Source of the DNA: Cutibacterium modestum | Lineage (GTDB): Bacteria; Actinomycetota; Actinomycetes; Propionibacteriales; Propionibacteriaceae | Reading direction: 5' to 3' | DNA: 64,000 nt | Assembly: GCF_008326345.1 (NCBI RefSeq) | Contig: NZ_BJEN01000001.1 | Span: 844,019 to 908,018, forward strand | In this document: piece after piece, positions 36,451 to 46,149 of the stretch | Layout of the letters: each line of letters begins with the position of its first letter | How positions within the stretch are numbered: the stretch's first letter is position 1 | Program-made: the position numbers and the translations under genes | The notes under the pieces: generated by a model | Told to the model about the DNA's origin: nothing | What the model saw: the letters and a program-made list of their open reading frames with translations, nothing else | Databases searched by the model: none

Positions 36451-36704
36451 CCTCGTCGCGACCCATCGTGATCGCACCAGCGCAGAAAACCTCTTGCACG
36501 CCCTCGCAGTACAGACCGACGATCTAGTGTGTGCACCAGACGGTCTCGCCCGCAAACCCAATCCCCAAATGAATCAGATACTCATAAAGCGCCACGAACT
36601 CGACCCCACCAACGTCATCGCCATAGGCGACCGAACCATCGACGTCAAGGCCGCACACGCAGCCGGGATTGAAGGAATCCTGCTATCACGGGAGCAATAT
36701 CCGG
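36451..36704 (+). repeat. 254-bp direct repeat, copy 2
   Basis: This is identical to 30134-30387 and in the same orientation. Upstream sequence (to 36450) and downstream sequence (from 36705) are unrelated to the HAD gene's ends seen at copy 1. Confidence 0.97.
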
Positions 36705-36832
36705 GCACCGACACCGTCCTAGAACCGGCGGAGTTGCTGGACTGTGAAGAACCGATGACGCTACGACACCACTGGAATAGTGCGAGAGCTATGTCGGGAT
36801 CATCGAACGGACCGCTCCCGCGACCACTGTGA
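36451..36832 (+). pseudogene. Internal fragment of the HAD hydrolase gene fused to unrelated 3' sequence
   Basis: The repeat encodes HAD residues about 102-186 (motifs II-IV region, including IGDRTIDVKAAH). It lacks motif I, so no phosphatase activity is possible. After SREQYP the frame continues with GTDTVLEPAELLD and about 30 more residues to a stop at 36832, unlike the first copy. This tail may be the end of the ancestral HAD gene before the arc segment arrived, or a chance extension. No start signal is present. Confidence 0.75.
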
Positions 36833-36883
36833 GATTTGAGTGTAAGGACGCTGCGACGTCGTTAACCCATCCGGTGGAATCGA

Positions 36884-37170
36884 TCACGCAGCGCGCAGTG
36901 GAGTGATGGCGTCGAGCTTATCCGCCGTGCAATTGCGCAAGCTCAAGTTCGTAGTAGCTTTGTAGATTGAGCTAGAACTGTGACTCAATCCCAAAGCCGT
37001 AACGCAGTATCCGCAGTGATGCCGCGCTATCCGTGGACGATCTCGTTGAACCGACGAGGGGACACCCCGTTGGCAACAGCGAGCTTGTGCTGCGTGATGC
37101 CAAATGCCTCGATGAAGTCCTGCATTAAGGTCTCGCCGGGATGGACCGGCGGGTAAAATCTGTCAGTCAT
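36884..37170 (-). pseudogene. Decayed HigA-type antitoxin
   Basis: The minus strand from the ATG at 37170 reads MTDRFYPPVHPGETLMQDFI and then a helix-turn-helix (ITQHKLAVANGVSPRRFNEIVHG), the HigA/VapI pattern. A TAG replaces the lysine expected after IVHG. After RGITADTALRL the frame shifts. The remainder is readable as SQF-stop-LNLQSYYELELAQLHGG, with another TAG where Trp is expected, and ends KLDAITPLRAA in a further frame. The total span of 287 bp equals a normal HigA of about 95 residues. It is therefore a recent wreck with several lesions. Confidence 0.85.
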
Positions 37171-37173
37171 GTC

Positions 37174-37428
37174 TCACCTCAGTGATAGCTCTACGAACCA
37201 GCATCCGCCCACACAAAACAGATCGTTGATCTAAATGCTGTGCTGCCCCACTATCACCCTTCAACACTTCAAGATGGTTGCCCGGTGGGGCGCGAAGCGA
37301 AATGAGGGAGACCACGGAGTGAAGCTGGCGCGACTTGCGGTTTGCCACCTTGTGGATACGTGAATCGGCCTTGGGGTCAGTACACGCAACCAAGCAAGCT
37401 CCGCGTCACGGTCGCCAAACGATCTCAT
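37174..37428 (-). pseudogene. Decayed HigB-type (RelE-fold) toxin
   Basis: The ATG at 37428 begins MRSFGDRDAELAW, the HigB start. The frame shifts, and RKSRQLHSVVSLISLRAPPG with NHLEVLKGDS follows. A second shift leads to GQHSI-stop-INDLFCV, where a TAG stands in for the Arg of the canonical HSIRIND motif, and ends VELSLR. The order toxin then antitoxin with a 3-bp gap is the normal higBA layout. At least two frameshifts and one nonsense codon rule out a working toxin. Confidence 0.82.
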
Positions 37429-38323
37429 CACACATCAAATTTGCAGTCCATGACGCTCCACGTCAATCGCAGAGCGTTATGCCTGAGCTGGGATGAACTT
37501 TACCAGCTCGGATTCACACAGGTGCAATGCAGTTGGCCACCACCACGACGCATCGCCCCAGGATTCGTCCGTTCCCTTACTAGCCCACTAACCGAATTCC
37601 GTAATGGATTTCATTCTGACAAACAACTACCGTGTCGTTCACGCCATTTGGTTGCTTACCTGCAGGAACCTACTCGATAGGCCAAATATTCCTAATCACA
37701 GTGCAAATCCATGGATTTCACTACCAGTTTATCGTCATAATGGGCGAAATATATGAACTCGAAACACTCCTGGGCCGCAGCTATGACGCTCCCGGTCGCT
37801 AACATCGCGCGCAGTGCCTCATCGTCAGGGGCAGACATAGCGAAGACCCACTGATAGGACTTGTCGGCAGTTGCGTGCGGCTAGGACGGACCCTCCCCAC
37901 CCGCGGCTCAGGTCCACTCGTCCCACCGCTCGCGGATGCGCTCTGCATGCCTTCTACGCGTCGGTCCTGGCCATCAACGTGTTGTGGACGGTGGACAAAA
38001 CCGGAAAGCAGGCAGTACGAGCCTTGTGACGGCATGGACCACCCCGACGAGCTGTCGTCGTTCTAATTCACCTGACAGCGCTCAAAATCCGCCCACACCA
38101 TCCACGGTAGCTACTTCGTCATCAAGGGCGTACTCGTATTGACTCCTGCACTCAGGGACCCGACACACAGGGTCAAAGAAACGAAACGCGACCCTGGTAC
38201 AATTACTCGTTTCGATTACTTCACCTTGTCAGGCTAGACCGTAGACCGCTCGAAATTTCGATCAGCTCGAACGAGCGAGACGGTGAAATGCGTCCAGGTT
38301 AATTAACCCAGAGTCACACAGAC
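37429..38323. other. Gene-poor stretch between higB remnant and ychF
   Basis: No recognisable gene is present. Short open frames exist on both strands but show no family motif or ribosome site. One minus-strand fragment (37692-37838) looks coding-like. TCGAAATTTCGA at 38250-38261 is a perfect 12-bp palindrome of unknown meaning. The region looks like degraded accessory DNA. Confidence 0.5.
37692..37838 (-). pseudogene. Small coding-like fragment, unrecognised
   Basis: A 48-residue frame starts at MSAPDDEALRAMLATG and ends KSMDLHCD. Upstream codons (ATADKSYQWVFA) look coding too, until a stop at about 37885. This suggests the 3' end of a longer lost gene. I do not recognise the family. Confidence 0.25.
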
Positions 38324-39397
38324 TCATACATTGAATCGAAATTCCACCACATCGCCATCCTGCATGACGTACTCTTTGCCCTCAAGCCGCAGCTTCCCGG
38401 CGGCCTGGGCCTCCTTCTCACCACCAAATTCAACAAGATCATCGAAGGACACCACCTGGGCCTTGATGAACCCCTTCTGGAAGTCGGTGTGAATGACACC
38501 AGCCGCCTCGGGAGCGGTGTCTCCCTTGTGAATAGTCCAGGCGCGAGATTCCTTCTCCCCCGCGGTCAGGAAGGTCTGTAGACCCAGGGTGTCAAAGCCA
38601 ACACGAGCCAGTTTATCCAGACCGGGCTCTTCGATACCCGCGTCGGCGAGGAACTCAGCAGCGTCCTCGGGCTCCATCTCGGCCAGTTCAGCCTCAAACT
38701 CAGCATCCAAGAAGATCGCCTCGGCAGGAGCCACCAACTCCTCCATCTTGGCCTGGAAATCGGCGTCAGCGAGCTGATCCTGGTCACAATTGAAGACGTA
38801 GATGAAGGGCTTTGTCGTCAGCAGGAATAGATCATGCAGCGGCTCGGGATCGAGACCGGCTGAGAAGATCGTTCTGCCCTCCTCGAGCACCGTCTTAGCT
38901 TGCTCCCAAGCCTCGGCTTTGGGGCGTGACTCCTTCTTAATCGCGGCTTCCTTTTGCAGTTTGGGCAGCTGTTTCTCCATCGTCTGCAGATCAGCCAACA
39001 CCAGCTCCGTGGTGATGGTTTCGATGTCGTCAGACGGGTCGACGTGACCGTTGACATGAGTGACGTCGTCGTCGGCGAAACACCTTGTCACCTGGCAGAT
39101 GGCGTCGGCCTCACGAATGTTAGAGAGGAACTCGTTACCCATCCCCTCGCCCTTGCTGGCACCCTTGACGATTCCGGCGATATCAACGAAGGACACCGTC
39201 GCTGGGATGGTTTTGGCGGAGTGGAATATCTCTGTCAGCACGTCCAGACGCTTGTCCGGTACCCCAACCACGCCGACATTCGGCTCAATGGTCGCGAAGG
39301 GATAATTTGCCGCCAAGACGTCATTCTTGGTCAGCGCGTTGAACAGAGTCGACTTGCCGGCGTTGGGAAGACCGACAATTCCAATCGTAAGTGCCAC
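38324..39397 (-). CDS. ychF: Ribosome-binding ATPase YchF (Obg-like)
   Basis: This 357-residue protein has P-loop GLPNAGKST at residues 9-17, switch region VDIAGIVKGASKGEGMGNEF and NCDQDQLAD in place of the usual NKxD motif, which marks ATP rather than GTP preference in YchF/OLA1. The C-terminal TGS domain ends with VMQDGDVVEFRFNV. It binds ribosomes and modulates stress responses. It is well conserved and apparently monocistronic. Confidence 0.97.
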   Translation of the reverse strand: MALTIGIVGLPNAGKSTLFNALTKNDVLAANYPFATIEPNVGVVGVPDKRLDVLTEIFHSAKTIPATVSFVDIAGIVKGASKGEGMGNEFLSNIREADAICQVTRCFADDDVTHVNGHVDPSDDIETITTELVLADLQTMEKQLPKLQKEAAIKKESRPKAEAWEQAKTVLEEGRTIFSAGLDPEPLHDLFLLTTKPFIYVFNCDQDQLADADFQAKMEELVAPAEAIFLDAEFEAELAEMEPEDAAEFLADAGIEEPGLDKLARVGFDTLGLQTFLTAGEKESRAWTIHKGDTAPEAAGVIHTDFQKGFIKAQVVSFDDLVEFGGEKEAQAAGKLRLEGKEYVMQDGDVVEFRFNV

Positions 39398-39521
39398 GTT
39401 CAGCCACTCTACCGTTCAGCCTGCGCTCAACCCACTGGTCGCCCTCTCGCCGACAGCCCGGACGGAAGGGTTGGGACGTCCACACGCGTGAAGTCCAGTT
39501 AATTTGGCCGAGTACTCACGG

Positions 39522-40450
39522 TCAAATTGACTGGGCTTGAGAACATACCGCGCACCTGTGAGGCGATCCCTGCCAACCTCGTGCCGCAAGCAACTGAGCC
39601 ACGGTGGCCGCCACATCACACGAGTGCTGGACGACGTCAGCCCACGTAAACCGCAAGGTCACCCAGCCTGCAATTAGATTGCGCGCATCACGCCAGCCAT
39701 CATTGCGTTGTCCCATCCCCACGTGCCCGCGTTGTCCATCCAGCTCGACAATGACCCCGTATCCCTCATAAACGATGTCACTACGAGACCCTCTTCGCAG
39801 CGATTTCTGACGTATGCCTTTGGGCAGACCGTGGACGCGCTCGACATCGCACAAGTACCTCGACTCAAGCGCACTATGGGAACCTCCCGCTGCTGCCCCA
39901 ACAGTTCACGGAACAACCTGCGCCCCGCCATCGTCGGTGCATCACCCAAGGCACGTTCAATACGTTGAGGTGTCGTGAGGCGTTCGGCGAGCGCTTTCCC
40001 CAGCCACGAACTCATGGTGCCAGCGTCTTGTCCAGCGCATAGGTCGATGAGGGTGTCCTCGATCCTGGTCCGGCGGGGCTCACCAACGCCCACTCGGAAT
40101 CCCTGTCGGAACCGCCACGAGGGACTACTCACACGAGGCCGATGTCGAGGGCACCACACGCCAATGCGCTCTGACTCATTCGTCATCCCGTATAGATGGG
40201 CAGCGGCCATCCCGCCCACACACGCTCCTGGGCCAGCGATAACAACTCCGGCCCAAGCATGCTCCAACCATGTGGGATGACCCGCGCAATATACGCCAGC
40301 ATGGATTGACACAAGTTGTCCCGACGCAACAAGGCTCGCGACACCATGGCGTGTCAACCCCATGGACTCCAGTTGGGAGCGTGTCACGGCACCACCCTGA
40401 TGATGAATAAGAGCGGAAACAGGCGGAGAGATCACGGTGCGGCAGCGCAT
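39522..40450 (-). pseudogene. Frameshifted AbiEi-like/DUF559 protein
   Basis: The first frame (from 40450) begins with an AbiEi-like winged-helix segment (GGAVTRSQLESMGLTRHGVA, SGQLVSIHAGVYC) and continues to GRRLFRELLGQQR. There the reading must shift by one base, near 39880-39900 in a G-rich run. It then recovers the expected GSHSALESRYLCDVERVHGL and a DUF559 endonuclease-like domain (VIVELDGQRGH, LRFTW) ending at 39522. Together the length fits this actinobacterial family (about 310 residues). The shift could be a true mutation or a sequencing error. Confidence 0.75.
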
Positions 40451-40536
40451 AGGGGGACTCTGGCACCGCGGATTCGCCGAGCCGAAGGGTCAATGCGACC
40501 GCGTGTCGAAAGTCCAGTCACTTTGAAGTAATCGGC

Positions 40537-41823
40537 TCAAGCCCCCGCCCAATAAGCCCCCAGAGCCTTGGACAAATACGCAAGGTCTGCAGTACCGGCA
40601 AGTTCACGAGTGGAATGCATCGACATCAGCGGCACACCGACGTCAACCGTCAGCATGCCAAGTCTCGTCGCCGTCAGCGGCCCGATCGTCGAGCCGCACG
40701 GCACCGAGTTATTCGACACGAAGTCCTGGGTCGGCACTCCGGCAGCGGTACACGCCCGTTGCCATAGGACCCCACCCACGCCATCAGTGGCATAACGCTG
40801 GTTAGCGTTGATCTTGAGCAGCGACCCCTCGTTCAGCAACGGGTGATTCGCCGGATCAAACTTTTCAACATAATTGGGATGCACACCATGCCCGGCATCT
40901 GACGACACACATGAAGACCTGGCAATCATGGCCCGGTAGGACGCGCCCGTTATTCCCATTCCCTCAGCAATGCGCACCAGGATGTCTTCGAGGAACGGTC
41001 CGCAGGCACCCGACCTTGTCGCCGAGCCGACCTCCTCATGGTCGAAACAGGCCATCACCGCTATATCCTCGGTTGGCTTGACATCGACAAATGCCGCGAC
41101 TGAGGAATGCACCGACGACAGATTGTCCATACGCTGACTGGCCAAGAATTCGCCGTAGGGGCCAATGATGGCCGGGGACTGAGTCAGGTAGGCGAAAACG
41201 TCGTGGAAAGCTAATTCTTCACGCTTGATCTCCGCAGCCTCGCACAGCAAGTCCTCGACGTCAAGGTCGGGTCGCCCGACTGAAAGGATCGGCATGAGGT
41301 GACGCTGGCGATCCAGCTTGAGATCGTCATTGACGGTGCGATCCAGATGCGGCGCAAGCTGACTAATGCGCAAAATCGGCCCGGTCCGCACCAAGTGGGC
41401 CTGGCCGTCGCGGGTGACGAGGCGCCCTGACAGCCCGAGATCACGGTCGAGCCAGGAGTTCAGTAGGCCACCGCCATAGACTTCCATGCCGACCTGCTGC
41501 CAGCCCTGATTGGTGACGGTGGCGTTCGGCTTGAGCTTGAACGACGGCGAGTCGGTATGGGAACCGACAATCCTCACCCCTAGTCGCGGGGTTACTTTTG
41601 CCGGAGTGATCCAGGCGATGACAGCTCCGTCCCGCACCACGTAGTGGCGTCCTTCAACTGACGACCACGCCTCTGTCTCGTCAAGACGGTGGAAACCAGT
41701 CCGCTCGAGCCGCTGCGCCAACTCTGCGGCAGCGTGGTACGAGGTGGGGGACGCCTCCACAAAGGAGATGATGTCGCGAGTGTGATCCGACGCCGGGACG
41801 CTATTGTCAGCCATGTCGACCAT
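40537..41823 (-). CDS. M18-family aminopeptidase
   Basis: This 428-residue cytosolic zinc aminopeptidase has the metal and catalytic segments of family M18: GSHTDSPSFKLKP (His ligand and Asp), CFDHEEVGS with the Glu pair, SSDAGHGVHPNY and the C-terminal PLMSMHSTRE. It removes N-terminal residues, often acidic ones, from peptides. The start is ATG at 41823; the ATG three codons in (41814) is equally possible. Confidence 0.94.
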   Translation of the reverse strand: MVDMADNSVPASDHTRDIISFVEASPTSYHAAAELAQRLERTGFHRLDETEAWSSVEGRHYVVRDGAVIAWITPAKVTPRLGVRIVGSHTDSPSFKLKPNATVTNQGWQQVGMEVYGGGLLNSWLDRDLGLSGRLVTRDGQAHLVRTGPILRISQLAPHLDRTVNDDLKLDRQRHLMPILSVGRPDLDVEDLLCEAAEIKREELAFHDVFAYLTQSPAIIGPYGEFLASQRMDNLSSVHSSVAAFVDVKPTEDIAVMACFDHEEVGSATRSGACGPFLEDILVRIAEGMGITGASYRAMIARSSCVSSDAGHGVHPNYVEKFDPANHPLLNEGSLLKINANQRYATDGVGGVLWQRACTAAGVPTQDFVSNNSVPCGSTIGPLTATRLGMLTVDVGVPLMSMHSTRELAGTADLAYLSKALGAYWAGA

Positions 41824-41900
41824 TCAACCATCCCAGCTGTTCTCCACGGCGGAACACAATCCGCGCCAAACGTGTCGGCCCTTGCTGGGACCCTCATGAC

Positions 41901-43121
41901 ATGACGAACATCGCGGTCGGGCTTGTCGGGCTAGTAATCGGTGTGGCCCTGGGATGGCTCATCGCGCAATTGCGCGACTCCCAGCGCGTCGCCGACGCCA
42001 CATCGACGGCGCGTGTGGCCACTGAGCGGCTAGAGGCAGCGCAGAAACTCGCCACCGATCGCGATGCCCTAGCCACCCAATTCAAAGCGTTATCTGCCCA
42101 GACTATGGCCGATCAGAACGAACACGCTGCCCAGTCGGCACAGCAGACCATGAACGACACTCAGCGCCTGCTGGCACCCGTGTCCCTCGCCCTGGAACGA
42201 TTAGACCGGCGTCTGGCTGAGGTCGAACAAGAACGTACCGCCATGACGGCAAGTCTGCGAGAGCAGGTCGCCGGGGTGAGCACTGCTGGCGAGAGTCTGC
42301 GCAAGGAGACCGCCAGCCTCGTTGCAGCGCTGCGCAAGCCTCAAGTCCGGGGAGCATGGGGCGAAATGCAGTTGCAACGCACTGCAGAGATCGCCGGGAT
42401 GCTTGAGCACTGTGACTTCCAGACCCAGCAGACGACGACGGCCCAGGGAACCCCGCAACGCCCAGATATGACGGTGAAGCTTGCAGGTAGACGGTGCATC
42501 CATGTCGACGCCAAGGCCCCGCTGGCCGCGTTTCTCGAGGCCACGCAGTGTGACGACGCCGAGGAGTATGACGCCCAGATGGCTCGTTTCGCCCGTCATG
42601 TTCGCACCCACATCGACCAACTTTCGGCCAAAAGTTACTGGCGCACCGACCTCGACTCCCCTGAGTTCGTGGTCTGCTTCCTGCCCTCCGACGCCCTGCT
42701 CCAGGCTGCGCTGCAGGAGATGCCCGACCTCCACGAATACGCCAACCGACGCGGGATCGTGCTAGCTAGCCCGTCAGTACTTATTCCGATGCTGCGCACA
42801 GTCGCCCTAGCGTGGCGTCAGGAAGCCGTCGCAAGATCTGCGGCGGAAGTCGCAGCACTGGGACGCGACCTTCATAAGCGTCTAGGGACCCTGGCCGGCA
42901 ACCTCGACAAGATGGGGCGGTCCCTGAGCTCGACTGTGCGCGCCTATAATTCGGCCCTGGGTAGCCTGGAGACGAGGGTCCTCGTCCAAGCTAGACGTTT
43001 CGAGGACCTCGGGGTAACCGCCGATGGCATCGCATCGCCAGCCTCGGTAGAGGAAGCGGTGCGTCCCCTCACCTCACCGGAACTCACCGAGAATCAGGCT
43101 GAGGAGAGCCCTCCGGAATAG
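41901..43121 (+). CDS. rmuC: DNA recombination protein RmuC
   Basis: This 406-residue protein has a single N-terminal membrane anchor (residues about 4-24), a coiled coil to about residue 130 and a C-terminal nuclease-like RmuC domain (VRGAWGEMQLQRTAEIAGML, DAKAPLAAFLEA, VVCFLPSDALLQAAL). RmuC limits recombination at inverted repeats in E. coli. It ends 4 bp from the convergent ispH stop. Confidence 0.93.
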   Translation: MTNIAVGLVGLVIGVALGWLIAQLRDSQRVADATSTARVATERLEAAQKLATDRDALATQFKALSAQTMADQNEHAAQSAQQTMNDTQRLLAPVSLALERLDRRLAEVEQERTAMTASLREQVAGVSTAGESLRKETASLVAALRKPQVRGAWGEMQLQRTAEIAGMLEHCDFQTQQTTTAQGTPQRPDMTVKLAGRRCIHVDAKAPLAAFLEATQCDDAEEYDAQMARFARHVRTHIDQLSAKSYWRTDLDSPEFVVCFLPSDALLQAALQEMPDLHEYANRRGIVLASPSVLIPMLRTVALAWRQEAVARSAAEVAALGRDLHKRLGTLAGNLDKMGRSLSSTVRAYNSALGSLETRVLVQARRFEDLGVTADGIASPASVEEAVRPLTSPELTENQAEESPPE

Positions 43122-43124
43122 ACC

Positions 43125-44096
43125 TCAACTCGCGGCCGTGCGACGCTTTCGCAGTTGGGGAGGCAGGGCGAAGGACAGTGACTCCTCGATGAGGGTCTCT
43201 TCCTCGGCTTGCGGCCAGCCCTTCGAGGTGAGCAGGTCGAGCACCCCCTGAACGAGGGTCTCCGGCACTGATGCCCCCGAGGTCACGCCGACGGTGGATA
43301 CACCTTCGAGCCAAGTCTCCTCGATTTCCTGCGCGTTATCCACCCGGTAGGAGGCCCCGGCCCCCGACTCGAGCGCGACCTCTACCAAACGGCCCGTGTT
43401 AGACGAGTTCTTCGATCCCACCACGATGACGAGATCACACTTGGGGGCCATCTGTTTGACGGCATGCTGCCGATTCTGGGTGGCGTAGCAAATGTCGTCA
43501 GAGGGCGGGTCAATGAGCTGGGGATGTAGTTTTCGAATCCGATCAACGGTCTCCACCGTCTCGTCGACGCTCAGTGTCGTCTGGGACAACCACGCCACGG
43601 GACGCTCGCGGTCCAGCTTCAGCCCATCGACGTCTTCGGGGGTTTGCACCAGGGTGATGTTCTCGGGAGCCTCACCAGTCGTCCCTTCGACCTCCTCGTG
43701 ACCGGCATGACCAATGAGGAGAATCTGGGTCTCCTGGTTAGCGAACCTCTTGGCCTCGTGATGCACCTTCGTCACCAGGGGGCAGGTTGCGTCAATGGTG
43801 CGAAGACCACGATCGGCGGCCTCCTTCTTCACCTGCGGGGACACGCCGTGGGCCGAAAACACCACAAGGGCATCGTCGGGCACCTCGTCGAGCTCGTCGA
43901 CGAAGATCGCTCCACGCTCCTCCAAGGTCTCCACGACGTGGCGGTTGTGGACGATCTGTTTGCGCACATACACCGGCGCGCCATACGCCTCTAGCGCCTT
44001 CTCGACGGTCACCACCGCACGATCAACACCCGCACAGTATCCACGCGGTGCAGCCAGGTACAGCTTTTTGTCCGTACTCGCCCCCGAAACAGCCAT
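43125..44096 (-). CDS. ispH: 4-hydroxy-3-methylbut-2-enyl diphosphate reductase
   Basis: This 323-residue [4Fe-4S] enzyme makes IPP and DMAPP at the end of the MEP isoprenoid pathway. The three cluster cysteines are visible in RGYCAGV (Cys21), [10 protein letters not shown] and [11 protein letters not shown] use the ATG at 44096 because it gives the usual short lead before [10 protein letters not shown]; a start at 44141 is possible. Its product feeds the isoprenyl transferase encoded at 49 kb. Confidence 0.96.
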   Translation of the reverse strand: MAVSGASTDKKLYLAAPRGYCAGVDRAVVTVEKALEAYGAPVYVRKQIVHNRHVVETLEERGAIFVDELDEVPDDALVVFSAHGVSPQVKKEAADRGLRTIDATCPLVTKVHHEAKRFANQETQILLIGHAGHEEVEGTTGEAPENITLVQTPEDVDGLKLDRERPVAWLSQTTLSVDETVETVDRIRKLHPQLIDPPSDDICYATQNRQHAVKQMAPKCDLVIVVGSKNSSNTGRLVEVALESGAGASYRVDNAQEIEETWLEGVSTVGVTSGASVPETLVQGVLDLLTSKGWPQAEEETLIEESLSFALPPQLRKRRTAAS

Positions 44097-44288
44097 GGCT
44101 CCGAGTCTACGGGGACGTCGGCATCTGACGAACCCGCTCACGTTCGCCTGCCGAGCACCCGCAGGAGGCCCGTTTACCCAAATGACGGTACATCCGTGGT
44201 GTCCTTCAGGTGCCGCTTCCTATTCCCCAAGTAAGGTTAACCTTTACCGGCTAGGCTCGCCGCCACGAAGGACAGCAAACGCCTCATC

Positions 44289-44632
44289 GTGGCAGACCAG
44301 CTTGCCGACGCCGGCTGGATCATCGCCCCGGCCACCAAGATCGGTATCCCAACCGCCCAGGCCTACATGGCAGACAATAATCAGGCCATCAGCCAGGTCG
44401 TCGAGACTATATCCCATTCCCCCGTCCGGAAGGACACCGCAATCGTCCTTATTAACGACGATGCAGAGCTCAACCTGGAGACGTCGATCTGGACGAGCCA
44501 GGTTCCTATTCCAAGGATGCTAAGGGCTTCCCGGTGTGGGCTCCCGGCGATGACGACAAGCGGTTCGATCCGCCGCAAGGCGTCGACCTGTGCGCTCCCA
44601 AACCGAGCCCGACCCTCATGTCGGCACATTAG
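44289..44632 (+). pseudogene. 3' remnant of a secreted phosphoesterase-like gene
   Basis: The first frame reads MADQLADAGWIIAPATKIG and then NNQAISQVVETISHSP-KDTAIVLINDDAE, resembling the C-terminal part of phospholipase-C/acid-phosphatase-type phosphoesterases. After about 44490 the coding pattern moves one base to GSYSKDAKGFPVWAPGDDDK and stops at 44632. The N-terminal catalytic part is missing. The assignment rests on short similarity and is tentative. Confidence 0.4.
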
Positions 44633-44647
44633 ACTAGCGTGTCGCCC

Positions 44648-45895
44648 ATGGCCGAGCCGAACACCGTTGACAATCCCCGACCCTTGGCGTGGGTTGTCAA
44701 CGCCGTCAAAGGGTGGGTGGAGCGCTGCAGCGCTATTTGGGTGCAAGCCCAGGTCATCGAGGTCACCAGACGCTCTGGCCCGACTCAGTTCCTGACCCTG
44801 CGCGACCCCGCCGAGGAAATCTCAGCCAGCGCGACCTGCCACCGTCGCGTCCTCGACGCTGCTGGGCCAATCGAGTCGGGGATGACGGTCACCGCCCTCA
44901 TCAAACCGACAGTGTGGTCGCGCACCGGCAGGCTCTCTTTCGAGGTCTCCGAGATCACCCCAACTGGTGAGGGCCAACTACTGGCTCAGCTAGAACGCCG
45001 CAAACGTCTCCTCGAAGCCGAAGGTCTCTTCGATGCCACCCTTCACAAAACGATTCCAGTCTTGCCGCGTGGCATCGGTCTCATTACAGGGGCTGGCTCT
45101 GACGCTGAGCGCGACGTCCAGCGTCATGCCACGTTGCGCTGGCCCGCTGCCCGATTCGTCGTCCGCAACACACTGGTGCAAGGCCCGACGGCGGCCCAAC
45201 AGATCATCGCTGCCCTCGCTGATCTTGACGCCGACCCCACCGTTGACGTCATCGTCATTGCCCGGGGCGGCGGGTCCTTGGAGGATCTGCTCCCCTTCAG
45301 CGACGAGGCCTTGGTGAGGGCGGTCTACGCCACCCGCACTCCCGTCGTTTCGGCCATCGGCCATGAACGTGACAACCCGATTCTCGATCTCGTCGCCGAT
45401 CTACGCGCATCGACGCCCACCGACGCAGGCAAGCTCATCGTCCCGGACGCCACCGAGCAGACCCAAGCTGTCGAAACCGCCAAAGCCCGGCTTCGTCAGG
45501 CCATCACGAGGTTTATCGACGTTGAGATGACGCACCTCGCTCAGATCCGTTCCCGCCCGGTGATGGTCAATCCAGCGGCGACTCTCGATATCGCGGTAGA
45601 AAAACTCGACTCCACGCTGCAACGTCTACGTCTTGCTACTAATCGTGTTCTGGGCGCCGAGAGCCGCGACGTCAGCCATATGCTGGAGCGCGTGCGAGCA
45701 ATGTCGCCGAAGGCCACCTTGGATCGTGGCTATGCCATCCTCACCGACTCTGAAGGCGGCTCCATCACATCAGTCGATGACACCGATACGGGCGCGGGCC
45801 TGTCGGTTTACCTGTCTGACGGGACTCTCGGCGTCACCGTCAATTCTCTCGATCGCCGCACCCCAAACCGACCCACGACCCAGGAGGACTCATGA
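44648..45895 (+). CDS. xseA: Exodeoxyribonuclease VII large subunit
   Basis: From ATG 44648 this encodes 415 residues (a GTG at 44639 would add three). An N-terminal OB fold (WVQAQVIEVTRRSG, GMTVTALIKPTVW) precedes the catalytic core VIVIARGGGSLEDLLPFSDE and SAIGHERDNPILDLVADLRASTPTDAG, with a C-terminal coiled coil. It degrades single-stranded DNA together with XseB, with which it overlaps by 4 bp. Confidence 0.95.
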   Translation: MAEPNTVDNPRPLAWVVNAVKGWVERCSAIWVQAQVIEVTRRSGPTQFLTLRDPAEEISASATCHRRVLDAAGPIESGMTVTALIKPTVWSRTGRLSFEVSEITPTGEGQLLAQLERRKRLLEAEGLFDATLHKTIPVLPRGIGLITGAGSDAERDVQRHATLRWPAARFVVRNTLVQGPTAAQQIIAALADLDADPTVDVIVIARGGGSLEDLLPFSDEALVRAVYATRTPVVSAIGHERDNPILDLVADLRASTPTDAGKLIVPDATEQTQAVETAKARLRQAITRFIDVEMTHLAQIRSRPVMVNPAATLDIAVEKLDSTLQRLRLATNRVLGAESRDVSHMLERVRAMSPKATLDRGYAILTDSEGGSITSVDDTDTGAGLSVYLSDGTLGVTVNSLDRRTPNRPTTQEDS

Positions 45896-46128
45896 TTGAC
45901 ACCACCTTGAATCCAACTCCCGAGGAACCGGAAATCCCCTACGAGGCCGCCCGCGACGAGCTGGTTGGAATTGTCACCCGGCTCGAATCAGGCGGCATCT
46001 CCCTGGCCGAGACTATGACGCTGTGGGAGCGCGGCGAAAAACTAGCCGATATCTGCCAGTCCTGGCTCGACGGGGCGCGCGCCCGCATCGAAGCAGCCCG
46101 ATCCGACGCCGATACTTCACAGCCCTGA
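45892..46128 (+). CDS. xseB: Exodeoxyribonuclease VII small subunit
   Basis: This 78-residue protein has the family core YEAARDELVGIVTRLESGGI, then SLAETMTLWERGEKLADICQ. It binds XseA and is required for a soluble, active enzyme. The start overlaps the xseA stop (ATGA), coupling the two. Confidence 0.94.
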   Translation: MIDTTLNPTPEEPEIPYEAARDELVGIVTRLESGGISLAETMTLWERGEKLADICQSWLDGARARIEAARSDADTSQP

Positions 46129-46149
46129 CGCCGAACGGCGCTGGGTAAG

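Noticed and set aside
37442..37680. Plus-strand open frame of about 79 codons in the gene-poor region
   Set aside because: No ribosome site, no motif and Pro/Arg-rich low-confidence composition. The region shows decay on the other strand.
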